Positions 33,460 to 42,479 of a stretch of DNA of 64,000 nucleotides are shown in pieces; positions within the stretch are counted from its first letter, which is position 1, and every line of letters begins with the position of its first letter. The DNA is from Liminaster sp964567855 (lineage in GTDB: Bacteria; Bacteroidota; Bacteroidia; Bacteroidales; UBA3663): positions 62,001 to 126,000 of the forward strand of contig CAZMOE010000004.1 in the NCBI GenBank assembly GCA_964567855.1, given 5' to 3'. The notes under the pieces are model-generated. The model had not been told where the DNA came from. It saw only the letters and a list, made by a program, of their open reading frames with translations, and did not search any database. The translations under genes were made by a program, and so were the position numbers.

Positions 33460-34704
33460 ATGGCAGAAATAAAACCGAAATCATTTTCCGACTCTTTGAT
33501 GAAAGGAGATAAATATCTATGGGGTATTTATCTGACATTACTGGCCATCTCTTTTGTCGAAATGTACAGTGCCTCCAGTTCCTTGGCTTACAAAGCCGAG
33601 TCCAACAGTGACCCGATGTTAAAACACACGATGTTTCTGGTGGCGGGCTTCATCGGAGTCATCATATTTCAGAACTTCAAGATAGAAACGATCCGCAACT
33701 GGGGAGCCATACTTTTCGTCATGGGCTTTCTGCTCATGATCATCATGCCATTTGTCACCAAAGCGTACCAAGGGGCCCATCGCAGTGTTCTCGGCATCCA
33801 ACCGGCCGAACTATGCAAATTGGGCCTTATGATCATGCTCAGCCATGTCATTACAGTCTCCCAACGCAAGACATTAGGCGGCGTCCCCAAGCAACGTTTT
33901 TACATTATGTTAGGGATGATTGCCTTAATCTGTATCCCCATCGCCTTCCAGAATCTTTCAACGGCTCTCATCATCGGTTTCACCGCCTTATGTATCATGC
34001 TATTGGGAAATGTACAGCTATCCTACCTGCGAAATCTGATCTTAATCCTTTCCGGCATTGCAGTATTGGGGGTACTCCTTCTCTATCCGCTATACCAAAA
34101 CGATGTTGCACGCAAAAAAGAAAATAAAGAGCTGCTCGATCTCAAATTCCTCAACCGTGCACATACATGGGCCGACCGTATTTATGGAGAAAACGACATT
34201 CCTCTATATCAGCAGGATCCCAACGGTGAAAATTCCCAGACCATCTATGCCCACATGGCATTGGCCAACAGCTATCCGTCTCCCATTGGCCGTATTCCCG
34301 GCAACAGCCAGACCCGTGACTTCTTTCCCGAGGCTTATTCCGATTACATTTTCGCCATCATCTTTGAAGAGCTGGGGTTCATTGGAGCCATTGTCGTGAT
34401 CGGTCTATACCTGTTTCTACTCATCCGTTCCTATTTCATTGTCAGACACTGCGACGACCTTTTTACAAAATTGGTCATGATGTCATTCGCCATTCTTATT
34501 ACGATACAGGCCCTCATCCACATAGGCGTTTGCACCGGTGCCATGTTCGTGACCGGCCAGCCCCTGCCTATCATCAGCCGCGGCGGTTCATCCATCATAG
34601 CCATGAGCTGTGCCTTCGGTATCCTTTTCAGCATCAGCAGAAATATGGAGGCAAATCACCTCAAGGAACCGGAAAGTGAGCCTCAAACTATTGAAACCGT
34701 CTAA
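33460..34704 (+). CDS. ftsW: Septal peptidoglycan glycosyltransferase FtsW
   Basis: SEDS-family polymerase of the divisome. 414 aa with about ten membrane spans; SEDS features include AEMYSASSSLAY-like VEMYSASSSL near the first span, HRSVLGIQPAELCKL, IFEELGFIGAI and the final GQPLPIISRGGSSIIA. It lies 97 bases after murD. A strong terminator follows, so this is the last gene of the first dcw block; the usual next gene, murG, is 23.6 kb away. Confidence 0.94.
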   Translation: MAEIKPKSFSDSLMKGDKYLWGIYLTLLAISFVEMYSASSSLAYKAESNSDPMLKHTMFLVAGFIGVIIFQNFKIETIRNWGAILFVMGFLLMIIMPFVTKAYQGAHRSVLGIQPAELCKLGLMIMLSHVITVSQRKTLGGVPKQRFYIMLGMIALICIPIAFQNLSTALIIGFTALCIMLLGNVQLSYLRNLILILSGIAVLGVLLLYPLYQNDVARKKENKELLDLKFLNRAHTWADRIYGENDIPLYQQDPNGENSQTIYAHMALANSYPSPIGRIPGNSQTRDFFPEAYSDYIFAIIFEELGFIGAIVVIGLYLFLLIRSYFIVRHCDDLFTKLVMMSFAILITIQALIHIGVCTGAMFVTGQPLPIISRGGSSIIAMSCAFGILFSISRNMEANHLKEPESEPQTIETV

Positions 34705-34797
34705 AAGCCTCATTTCTTCATAACCCGTCGACACGGTATCATCTTTTTCACCGCGTCAAGATATTAAGATTCAACTGAAATAAAAGCATATAACATA

Positions 34798-34850
34798 ACA
34801 AATCTCCATTTTAAGCCGGGATAAGTTGTTAAAATGGAGATTTGTTTTAT
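34798..34850 (+). terminator. Strong terminator closing the first dcw block
   Basis: A perfect 17-bp stem (34798-34814 with 34829-34845), 14-base loop, followed by TTTTAT. A second, weaker hairpin (GAC-CGGT with ACCG-GTC) lies at about 34730-34758. Confidence 0.9.
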
Positions 34851-34924
34851 CTGCAAAAGAAAAATACTCTTTCACATCTCAATATTCTATTCCTTCTGGC
34901 TCTCAGATGGATCTACTACCCAAA

Positions 34925-35584
34925 TTACCAAAAAGTACCAATACCAATAAAGTGAGTCTGAAGCTTCGCGTCCACCAATTTACAAAGTTTGGTAAAATCC
35001 TTTTGATACTGATAACCGATATAAAAATTGCCTAATGCAAAACCCAATCCGGCATTCCATCCGAACTGCAAGTGCTTAAAAGCAGTAGAACCCATATCAT
35101 CTTTGCTAAAATAGTCACACGTTTCATTTGAAATGTAATCTCCATCCGTTTTTTCTTGACCATAAATAAAACACTTGAAATTCAAACCTGCGTAAGGCAT
35201 TGCATAAATATTATTCGCTAACTTAGCTTTAACCACAAGATTGAGGGGAACAGATACATCTATGAAATCTTCACGTATACTGACATCATTGTCTCCTATC
35301 TTATCCATGACCCAAGACATTCTAAAACCGGTCTCCAGATAAAGGGGGAAATCTCTCGAAACAGATCCACCATGAAATGCACCAATTGACACCCCCTGGT
35401 CTTTACTCAAATCTCCAAAATCTAATCCTGCAATCTTTACCTGCGAATTTGTATACGCTACCATAAACCGGCCATAAGAATCATTTCCGGATGTGACCTT
35501 TGAAGATGCTATATTAGAAAACTGTGCTGTAGCCGATGTGACTAATGACAACATCAAGACTGTAAAAAGAATTATTCTGTTCAT
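34925..35584 (-). CDS. Outer-membrane beta-barrel protein
   Basis: 219-aa exported protein (signal peptide MNRIILFTVLMLSLVTSATA). Repeated amphipathic strands (YGRFMVAYTNSQVKIAG, PLYLETGFRMSWVMD, FIDVSVPLNLVVKAKL, LQFGWNAGLGFALGNFYIGY) and terminal HFIGIGTFW with C-terminal aromatic residues fit an OMP_b-brl barrel. It follows the PD40 gene by 13 bases, so both share the attenuator-like leader at 36640-36731. Codon use is AT-rich compared with the flanking dcw and ychF genes. Function unknown. Confidence 0.78.
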   Translation of the reverse strand: MNRIILFTVLMLSLVTSATAQFSNIASSKVTSGNDSYGRFMVAYTNSQVKIAGLDFGDLSKDQGVSIGAFHGGSVSRDFPLYLETGFRMSWVMDKIGDNDVSIREDFIDVSVPLNLVVKAKLANNIYAMPYAGLNFKCFIYGQEKTDGDYISNETCDYFSKDDMGSTAFKHLQFGWNAGLGFALGNFYIGYQYQKDFTKLCKLVDAKLQTHFIGIGTFW

Positions 35585-35597
35585 AATTATTGATATT

Positions 35598-36596
35598 TTA
35601 TGGTTTAAATGTCATTCTCCAAACGTTTGCTATCCCGGCATCACTACCACGTTGGGAAACGAAATAAATATACTTACCGTCCCGGCTCCATACCGGGCTC
35701 AAATCATCAGAATAAAAGTTCGTTAACTGCCGTAAATCAGAACCATCAGACTTACACACATAAATATCAGTATTACAATAATAGCGTCCTTTATCGTAAT
35801 TCAAAATTGTACCACCTACCAAAACCAACCACTTACCATCCGGAGACAAAGAAGGAGTAGAAAAACTCATCCGAGAATCAGTAACAATAGGAATCTCCTG
35901 TCCCGTTTCATAATCTACTTTCCAAATCTCTAAATAACCGCTATTTCCAGTCCTTACACAATAAAATGCCGACTCTCCGGCAATCAATTCAGGATTCATT
36001 CCATTCGAATATAATGAAAGTAATCGGTTACCCATGTCCATACTCCATATATTAACGTGATTTCCTTTATCCTGACGAGAGAAAAACACTCTGTCACCCT
36101 CATTCGTAAAAACGGGAGAATAATCATTAGCATTCGCTGTCAATTGCTGTGCAACATAAGCATTAGAGGCGTTCGTCAGATACAATTCATTACTTCCGTT
36201 TTCCGATAATTCTGAATACACCAAATGTTGCCCATCAAGAGAAAACCGCAAATCCAGCACCGTTTGTCGATGAGTCAGTAACCGTACATCTCCATCCCCA
36301 TAAATAGGCTTAATAAAAACATTGGTCGTTTGATCTTTAACCGCTAAGAATGCAAGAGTAGAATCGTTTGCAGAGATGTCGATAACCCGATTCGTCCACC
36401 AAGAAATCCGAGTATTAGAGGAACGACGTCGCACCTTAGGCATACAAACCCCATCTGCATCAGAAGTAAGTTTCACAAATTCCAAACCCACTTCCTCTTT
36501 TGAATAAACTGCAGAATAATCCAATGAAACAGATTGCGCGCCGACCCTAAAAGCTCCCGACAATAAAAAAAGCACATTTATGATCCTATATTTCAT
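35598..36596 (-). CDS. Exported PD40/TolB-like beta-propeller protein
   Basis: 332-aa protein with signal peptide (MKYRIINVLFLLSGAFRVGA). Several WD40-like PD40 repeats are visible: LDLRFSLDGQHLVYSE, YSPVFTNEGDRVFFSRQ, STPSLSPDGKWLVLVGG and LSPVWSRDGKYIYFVSQ, as in the TolB propeller; there is no TolB N-terminal domain. The ATG at 36594-36596 is chosen over a TTG two codons upstream. It is the first gene of a two-gene unit with a barrel protein, which suggests a periplasm-outer membrane pair; the role is unknown. Confidence 0.78.
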   Translation of the reverse strand: MKYRIINVLFLLSGAFRVGAQSVSLDYSAVYSKEEVGLEFVKLTSDADGVCMPKVRRRSSNTRISWWTNRVIDISANDSTLAFLAVKDQTTNVFIKPIYGDGDVRLLTHRQTVLDLRFSLDGQHLVYSELSENGSNELYLTNASNAYVAQQLTANANDYSPVFTNEGDRVFFSRQDKGNHVNIWSMDMGNRLLSLYSNGMNPELIAGESAFYCVRTGNSGYLEIWKVDYETGQEIPIVTDSRMSFSTPSLSPDGKWLVLVGGTILNYDKGRYYCNTDIYVCKSDGSDLRQLTNFYSDDLSPVWSRDGKYIYFVSQRGSDAGIANVWRMTFKP

Positions 36597-36639
36597 AGTC
36601 AATCATATTATTGCCTATAGGTACTCCAAATTCGGCATA

Positions 36640-36731
36640 AAACAAAAAAGACGGGAGCCTCTTATCGGTTGCTTATCCGAATCCGAGGCTCTCGCATTGC
36701 CCAACTTATGGATAAGCAACGTAAAAGCCTC
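36640..36731 (-). promoter_or_regulatory. Candidate transcription attenuator of the PD40-barrel operon
   Basis: On the minus strand an intrinsic terminator is formed by GAGCCTC (36691-36685) and GAGGCTC (36661-36655), with an inner TCGG/CCGA stem, followed by CCGTC and TTTTTTGTTTT. Upstream, a second GAGGCT (36731-36726) can pair with the terminator's 5' arm, and GTTGCTTATCC (36720-36710) pairs perfectly with GGATAAGCAAC (36678-36668), which lies inside the terminator loop. The two states cannot form together. The leader ends 44 bases before the PD40 start. No known riboswitch class was recognised. Confidence 0.6.
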
Positions 36732-36941
36732 ACGTCCGGATGTTATAACAAACTCCCTCCCACCCTATAGCATGAGGTAGAAGAAGCATATTAATACACC
36801 TTCCATGGACATTTACTGTTGCCGCATCTTCATAAGTTTGTAATTTGCGAGATTACGGATTCGAAGATAAACGACGTCGTAAGCGTCTTATCAATAAACT
36901 TATCTATACTGTCTCATTTATTAGAGCAAGGATAGACGCCT

Positions 36942-36972
36942 CAAAGATATATATATTATAAAAAATGACAAA
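36942..36972 (-). promoter_or_regulatory. Promoter of the PD40-barrel leader RNA
   Basis: Minus strand: TTTG (36972-36969), 19 bases, TATCTTTG (36949-36942). Full consensus match. Predicted start near 36935, giving a leader of about 340 bases or a terminated RNA of about 290. The leader holds no convincing open frame longer than about 15 codons. Confidence 0.7.
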
Positions 36973-37057
36973 ATTATACCACAAAATATTCATACCTCCA
37001 CACAAAAATTCTTTCAGATATCCATTTCTATCTTTAACTATCAACATCAATAAAAAA

Positions 37058-37095
37058 CATCATCCTATTTATCCAAAAGAATAAATAGGATGATG
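37058..37095 (-). terminator. Second terminator after ychF
   Basis: A perfect 15-bp stem (37058-37072 with 37081-37095), eight-base loop; on the minus strand TTTTTTATT follows. Confidence 0.85.
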
Positions 37096-37106
37096 AAGAA
37101 ATCCAA

Positions 37107-37164
37107 AATCTCATTTCCTATTTGATTTCGATATTTTGTCAGGAATCAAATCGGAAATGAGATT
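37107..37164 (-). terminator. First terminator-like hairpin after ychF
   Basis: AATCTCATTTCC (37107-37118) and TTTGATT (37121-37127) pair with AATCAAA (37144-37150) and GGAAATGAGATT (37153-37164), a 19-bp stem with a 2x2 internal loop, located 57 bases after the ychF stop. It has no clear U-run on the minus strand, so the 37058 hairpin may be the true terminator. Confidence 0.6.
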
Positions 37165-37220
37165 CTTATCTTGACGATGATGCCGTGATATATGCTGTTT
37201 AAAATGCGGACAAGAAGAAA

Positions 37221-38324
37221 TCAGACATTGAAACGGAAGTGCATAATATCACCATCCTGCACCTCATATTCCTTACCTTCTACGCTAAGCTTTCCGGCCT
37301 CCTTGACTGCGGCTTCTGAGCCATATTGAAGATAATCTTCATATTTTATGACCTCCGCACGAATAAATCCCTTTTCAAAATCGGTATGGATGATACCTGC
37401 ACACTGCGGGGCCTTCATTCCTTTCCGGTATGTCCAGGCTTTAACTTCCATCGGACCGGCAGTAATATAAGTCTGAAGATTCAGCAGCTTATAAGCAGCC
37501 TGAATAAGGCGGTTGACGCCACTTTCTTCCAAGCCCAATTCTTCCAAAAACATCTGCCGTTCCTCAAAAGTCTCCAATTCGGCAATTTCCGATTCGATTT
37601 TTGCTGCCAGCATAAGTACTTCAGCCTGCTCATCTGCCACCGCGGCTTTAACGGCCTCCACATAATGGTTGCCCTGTTTCGCGCTGGCCTCGTCGACGTT
37701 GCAGACATACAAAATCGGCTTCGAAGTCAGCAGGAAAAGGTCACGGAGAGCGGCCTGCTCTTCCGGAGAATCGAAATGCACGGTACGGGCAGAACGACCC
37801 TGTTCCAACGCAGCCTTGACGGCATTCATTACAGACAGCAATACCTTGGCATCCTTATCTCCGCCGGAAGCCGCCATTTTTGCAACTTTAGGCAAACGGG
37901 TTTCAATAGTCTCAAGATCCTTTAACTGCAACTCCGTATCGATAATCTCCTTATCCCGGATCGGATCGACCGAGCCATCCACATGGGTAACATTCTCATC
38001 GTCGAAACAACGAAGAACGTGGATAATGGCATCCGTCTCGCGAATATTTGCCAAAAACTTATTCCCTAAACCCTCGCCCTTGCTTGCTCCTTTTACAAGA
38101 CCGGCAATGTCTACAATCTCCACTGTAGCCGGAACCACCCGGCCTGGATGTACGATTTCGGCCAGCTTGCTAAGCCGTTCATCGGGAACAGTGATAACAC
38201 CGACGTTAGGCTCGATAGTACAAAAGGGGAAATTGGCAGCCTGCGCCTTCGCGCTCGAAAGGCAATTGAACAATGTGGACTTACCGACGTTCGGAAGGCC
38301 CACTATACCGCACTGAAGTGACAT
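37221..38324 (-). CDS. ychF: Redox-regulated ATPase YchF
   Basis: Obg-family P-loop protein that prefers ATP and binds ribosomes. 367 aa, normal length: G1 loop GLPNVGKST at residues 9-17, switch region ATVEIVDIAGLVKGASKGEG, the insertion helices, and C-terminal TGS domain with KAPQCAGIIHTDFEKGFIRAEVI and GKEYEVQDGDIMHFRFNV. Start ATG directly precedes SLQCGIVGLPN. Monocistronic between two terminator hairpins and the Wza-like gene. Confidence 0.97.
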   Translation of the reverse strand: MSLQCGIVGLPNVGKSTLFNCLSSAKAQAANFPFCTIEPNVGVITVPDERLSKLAEIVHPGRVVPATVEIVDIAGLVKGASKGEGLGNKFLANIRETDAIIHVLRCFDDENVTHVDGSVDPIRDKEIIDTELQLKDLETIETRLPKVAKMAASGGDKDAKVLLSVMNAVKAALEQGRSARTVHFDSPEEQAALRDLFLLTSKPILYVCNVDEASAKQGNHYVEAVKAAVADEQAEVLMLAAKIESEIAELETFEERQMFLEELGLEESGVNRLIQAAYKLLNLQTYITAGPMEVKAWTYRKGMKAPQCAGIIHTDFEKGFIRAEVIKYEDYLQYGSEAAVKEAGKLSVEGKEYEVQDGDIMHFRFNV

Positions 38325-38393
38325 ATCTTTCTAAAATTATCAATTTTACAAATATCTCCGACCGGCATCGACATACACACAATGCCCTTAGGT

Positions 38394-39194
38394 TCATTTA
38401 AAAGAACGAACGAATGTGGCAATAGTCAAAGACAACGATACTAAAGAAATCCCGAAAGTATAAAACGGATTGATTTCTCGGCTGGAAACTTTCGTATTGT
38501 TAGGCTCGACATATACGATATCGTTCTGCTGTAAATAGTAGCCGGGGCTTGTCACAATATTCGGGTCACGCAAATCCACATCATAGGTTGTCAATTTGCC
38601 GTCCTGTTCACGATATACATGAACCTTGTTACGTTCTCCGTAGACAGTCAGATCCCCAGCCATGGCAATAGCGTCGTAAATAGAAACACGATCTGTCTTT
38701 ATCTCAAACTGGCCGGCACGGCCAACTTCCCCGAGGACGGAGATCTTACTGTTATTGAACATGACATCGACAATGGCATCGCTAATCATACCGGTAGTAC
38801 GAAGATAATTTCTTATCATATCGGCAAGTTCCATACGGGTCATTCCTTCCACTTTCAGTTTTCCCATAGAAGGATAATCGATTTCGCCATTAGGATCCAC
38901 CCAATATACCAACGGAGTACCGGTTCCACCACCCATACTTACAGATCCGCCACTTGCAAATGCCTTTTGCGTCAATTGCCTATTGAAAGGGGCGGCCACC
39001 TCCGCATTCTTCTCACTATTTACGATGATCAGCAATTGATCGTCCTTTTTTATGCGTGGGCTATAAGCGACAGGGATCTCCTGCGGCTCTAATTCCGCCA
39101 TTCCTTGCAAGTAAACGACTTTCTCACGAGTATGGCAACTTGCGAGCATCCCGATCAAGAAAAAAAGACAGAATAAATTCTTCAAAGATTTCAT
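38394..39194 (-). CDS. Wza-like polysaccharide export lipoprotein
   Basis: 266-aa outer-membrane lipoprotein (lipobox MLASC, Cys20) with a Poly_export domain (YSPRIKKDDQLLIIVNSEKN, VDPNGEIDYPSMGKLKVEGMTRMELADMI) and an SLBB-type domain (ISVLGEVGRAGQFEI, SIYDAIAMAGDLTVYG). It ends with a hydrophobic helix (FYTFGISLVSLSLTIATFV). In Bacteroidetes such proteins form the outer-membrane exit for capsule or exopolysaccharide. No Wzc/tyrosine kinase or glycosyltransferase gene adjoins it, so it is an orphan here. Confidence 0.88.
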   Translation of the reverse strand: MKSLKNLFCLFFLIGMLASCHTREKVVYLQGMAELEPQEIPVAYSPRIKKDDQLLIIVNSEKNAEVAAPFNRQLTQKAFASGGSVSMGGGTGTPLVYWVDPNGEIDYPSMGKLKVEGMTRMELADMIRNYLRTTGMISDAIVDVMFNNSKISVLGEVGRAGQFEIKTDRVSIYDAIAMAGDLTVYGERNKVHVYREQDGKLTTYDVDLRDPNIVTSPGYYLQQNDIVYVEPNNTKVSSREINPFYTFGISLVSLSLTIATFVRSFK

Positions 39195-39254
39195 AAACGG
39201 ATTTTAGTTTATATTTTCGACAATAACAATCCCCAAAAATTGTTTACTGGGTGA

Positions 39255-39262
39255 CAAAGGTA
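39255..39262 (-). promoter_or_regulatory. Candidate -7 box of the Wza-like gene
   Basis: Minus-strand TACCTTTG, 60 bases before the start. No clear -33 element. Confidence 0.5.
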
Positions 39263-39441
39263 TGAAAAATATTTTTTCTTTAGATAATAAATGAGAAAAT
39301 TCGCCCTAAAAAGCAACAGATTTATGATACACAAAGATATATTTTCAATAAAAATGCAAAAGAGTGACATAACATATCACATTTTTTCTCACCTTTGCAA
39401 TTAGTAAACAGACAGCATTGCCGTCAAACAGCATCAATATT

Positions 39442-41028
39442 ATGCAAAAAAAATATGACTTCCTTGTCATCGGTTCCGGCATCGCCGGCATGAGCTTTGC
39501 CCTTAAAGTAGCCCATCGCGACCGGGTAGCCCTTATCTGCAAAACCGAACTGGAAGAAGCAAACACCTATTTTGCCCAAGGAGGCATTTCATCGGTCACC
39601 GATCTGACGGTAGACAATTTCGACAAACATATTCATGACACCATGGTCGCCGGCGACTGGCTCAGCAACCCGGATGCTGTAGACCTCGTCGTGCGCAACG
39701 CACCCGAACAAATCCGGCAATTAGTCGAATGGGGTGTACAATTCGATCGCAAAGAGAATGGAGATTTCGACCTGCACCGCGAAGGCGGACACTCGGAGTT
39801 CCGTATTCTGCACCACGCCGATAATACCGGCGCCGAAATACAGACCAGCCTCATCCGGGCCGTAAAAGGGCATCCCAATATCGATGTTCTCGAGCATCAC
39901 TTTGCCATCGAAATCCTGACCCAGCATCATCTCGGTATCGAAGTCACCAGAAGGACTCCTGATATCGAATGTTACGGGGCTTACGTTCTGGATGAAAAGA
40001 CCGGAAAAATAGATACCTATCTTGCCAAAATCACCATGATGGCCACCGGCGGCGTCGGATCCGTTTATAGTACTTCGACCAATCCTCCTGTTGCTACAGG
40101 AGACGGCATCGCCATGGTCTACAGGGCCAAAGGCACAGTAAAGGATATGGAATTCGTACAGTTCCACCCCACGGCCCTCTATCATCCCGGCGATCACCCG
40201 AATTTCCTCATCACCGAGGCCATGAGAGGCTATGGAGGGATTCTCCGAACCCTTGACGGACAGGAATTCATGCAGAAATACGATCCGCGGCTTTCGCTGG
40301 CGCCACGCGATATCGTGGCCCGCGCGATCGATCATGAAATGAAAACCCGCGGAGAGGACCATGTACTGCTGGATGTGACCCATAAAGACCCGGAAGAGAC
40401 GAAAAAACATTTTCCAAACATCTATGCCAAGTGTCTGAGCTATGGCATAGATATCACACGCGAATGTATCCCGGTCGTTCCCTGCCATCACTATCTCTGC
40501 GGAGGCATTCTGGTGGATCTCGATGGCCAGTCCAGCATCAGCCGGCTCTATGCCGCCGGAGAATGTTCCTGCACCGGTCTGCACGGAGGCAACCGCCTGG
40601 CTTCCAACTCCCTGATCGAGGCCATTGTCTATGCCGATGCAGCTGCCAAACATAGCCTCGAGCGTGTGGAAAGCCTTGAATACCGCACCGACATCCCCCG
40701 CTGGAACGACGACGGCACCACTCCGCACGAAGAACTGGTGCTCATCAATCAGAGCATTCTTGAAGTCAACCAGATCATGAGCACCTATGTCGGCATCGTC
40801 CGTTCCAATCTGCGCCTAAAACGCGCATGGACCCGCTTGGACATCCTCTACGAGGAAACCGAGAAACTCTTCATGCGATCAAAAGTCAGAAAGGACATCT
40901 GTGAACTGCGCAACATGATCAACGTCGGCTACCTCATCATGAGGCAGGCCATGGAACGCAAAGAAAGCCGCGGACTTCACTATTCCATCGATTATCCGCC
41001 GACTCCGAAAGACATCAAGGGATTCTAA
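39442..41028 (+). CDS. nadB: L-aspartate oxidase
   Basis: Flavoenzyme oxidising L-aspartate to iminoaspartate, the first step of NAD synthesis from aspartate. 528 aa; FAD loop GSGIAG at residues 11-16, then AQGGISSV, HREGGHSEFRILH, FVQFHPTALYHP, HHYLCGGILVDLDG, GECSCTGLHGGNRLASNSL, the succinate dehydrogenase/aspartate oxidase signature. The ATG at 39442 (MQKKYDFLVIG) is preferred over codons eight positions upstream. nadA and nadC are not adjacent. Confidence 0.96.
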   Translation: MQKKYDFLVIGSGIAGMSFALKVAHRDRVALICKTELEEANTYFAQGGISSVTDLTVDNFDKHIHDTMVAGDWLSNPDAVDLVVRNAPEQIRQLVEWGVQFDRKENGDFDLHREGGHSEFRILHHADNTGAEIQTSLIRAVKGHPNIDVLEHHFAIEILTQHHLGIEVTRRTPDIECYGAYVLDEKTGKIDTYLAKITMMATGGVGSVYSTSTNPPVATGDGIAMVYRAKGTVKDMEFVQFHPTALYHPGDHPNFLITEAMRGYGGILRTLDGQEFMQKYDPRLSLAPRDIVARAIDHEMKTRGEDHVLLDVTHKDPEETKKHFPNIYAKCLSYGIDITRECIPVVPCHHYLCGGILVDLDGQSSISRLYAAGECSCTGLHGGNRLASNSLIEAIVYADAAAKHSLERVESLEYRTDIPRWNDDGTTPHEELVLINQSILEVNQIMSTYVGIVRSNLRLKRAWTRLDILYEETEKLFMRSKVRKDICELRNMINVGYLIMRQAMERKESRGLHYSIDYPPTPKDIKGF

Positions 41029-41108
41029 GCCGGCAGCCGACGCGGCGCGTCGACTGCGCAGACCCTTCACAGAGCCAAACTCATTGCCGGGAAAACCTCT
41101 CAGCCCAT

Positions 41109-41139
41109 AGCGGGCGGCACCTTGAAGGCGCCGCCCGCT
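41109..41139. terminator. Hairpin between nadB and mnmA
   Basis: AGCGGGCGGC (41109-41118) pairs with GCCGCCCGCT (41130-41139). It sits between converging genes; the flanking T-tracts are poor, so termination efficiency is uncertain. Confidence 0.55.
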
Positions 41140-41265
41140 TACATGTATCTTAATAATGCTTCATTTACCGCAGATTCCAGTCAACAGCCTATCCATGCCT
41201 GTTCCGGCGCAAAAAGAAGTGGCACATACACCCTGATAGAGGGTAAAACCGGTCACGGCAGAGGT

Positions 41266-42366
41266 TCATCCCCACGCTATCTCCCCGCTGCCATAGCAGA
41301 TACGACCGTCAAGAGAATAGACGACGCAAAACTGACCTGGCGCGACACCATTGATTTTCTCTTCGGAATACAAATGCCACCAGTCATCGCCTTCGCGTAC
41401 CAACCGGCCGCGTGTCAGTTCCGGGACATGACGTATTTTGAAAAGGACATCGACACCGGCGGCCGACCGATCGGTCCTTCCCCCATCTGGAGCAGTTTCT
41501 TCCCACGGATTACAGGTAATAAAATGAAAACCGTGCATTCTCAACTCGTCGGCCATCTGTCCCTCCGGATTATAGCCCTTGGAAACATACACGACATTAT
41601 CTTCAATATCCTTGCGGCACACAAACCAAGGACCGCCGCTCAAACCGAGGCCCTTGCGCTGGCCGATGGTGTGAAACCAGAAGCCCTGATGCTTACCGAG
41701 GATCTTCCCGGTCTCCACCTCGACGATATTCCCTTCACTGCGGCCGAGATATTTTTCTATGAATTGATTATAATCGATCTTACCCAGGAAACAGATTCCC
41801 TGGCTGTCCTTACGATTGGCGGAAGGAAGCTTGGCGGCTTCGGCGATATGCCGCACTTCCTGCTTCATATAACGGCCGATAGGGAACATCAGACGCGATA
41901 CCTGCAAGTAATCGATCTGGGCAAGAAAGTCGGTCTGATCCTTCACCGGATCGGGCGTTGTACCGAGCCACACCTTGCCGCCCTCCTCAATAGTGGTGGC
42001 ATAATGTCCCGTCGCCGTCTTGTCATACAGATGGCCGACTTTTTCCTCAAAACAGCCGAACTTGATAAGTTTATTGCACATGACATCCGGATTGGGAGTA
42101 AGCCCGCGTTTCACCTTATCGATGGTGTATGCCACGACATTATCCCAATATTCTTTCTGAAGATCGACAACTTCGTAACGGAGGCCATAACGATGGGCCA
42201 TAGCCGTCACAATCTCCAGATCTTCTTCCTGAGGACAGTCCAGATAGCCCCTATCTTCCATCCCGATTTTGATATAGAAAAGATCGGGCCTGTATCCCTG
42301 TTCGCAAAGCAAATGAACCGCTACCGAACTATCCACTCCACCTGAAAGTAATGCTGCAATATTCAT
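41266..42366 (-). CDS. mnmA: tRNA 2-thiouridine(34) synthase
   Basis: ATP-pyrophosphatase that thiolates U34 of tRNA Lys, Glu and Gln. 366 aa; PP-loop SGGVDSS at residues 8-14, GLTPNPDVMCNKLIKFG with the catalytic Cys97, TGHYA, and SANRKDSQGICFLG with Cys192. The C-terminal barrel domain is present. The ATG at 42364-42366 begins the PP-loop domain directly. A long frame on the opposite strand is a shadow. Confidence 0.96.
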   Translation of the reverse strand: MNIAALLSGGVDSSVAVHLLCEQGYRPDLFYIKIGMEDRGYLDCPQEEDLEIVTAMAHRYGLRYEVVDLQKEYWDNVVAYTIDKVKRGLTPNPDVMCNKLIKFGCFEEKVGHLYDKTATGHYATTIEEGGKVWLGTTPDPVKDQTDFLAQIDYLQVSRLMFPIGRYMKQEVRHIAEAAKLPSANRKDSQGICFLGKIDYNQFIEKYLGRSEGNIVEVETGKILGKHQGFWFHTIGQRKGLGLSGGPWFVCRKDIEDNVVYVSKGYNPEGQMADELRMHGFHFITCNPWEETAPDGGRTDRSAAGVDVLFKIRHVPELTRGRLVREGDDWWHLYSEEKINGVAPGQFCVVYSLDGRICYGSGEIAWG

Positions 42367-42388
42367 ATCAATAACCTCTATTTGGCCG

Positions 42389-42420
42389 CAAAGATAACGA
42401 AACAGACAGGCAATTGCAAA
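42389..42420 (-). promoter_or_regulatory. Promoter of mnmA
   Basis: Minus strand: TTTG (42420-42417), 20 bases, TATCTTTG (42396-42389); 23 bases before the start codon. Confidence 0.7.
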
Positions 42421-42479
42421 TAATCGGGGAACATTCCCCTTTTACAGAATGTTCTACCGATAAAAGATTTGTCAACGAC

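Noticed and set aside
36580..36780. 66-codon plus-strand frame over the attenuator region
   Set aside because: It is the complement of the structured leader, and no promoter is visible for it.
41122..42345. 407-codon plus-strand frame opposite mnmA
   Set aside because: Antisense shadow; mnmA carries all catalytic motifs on the other strand.
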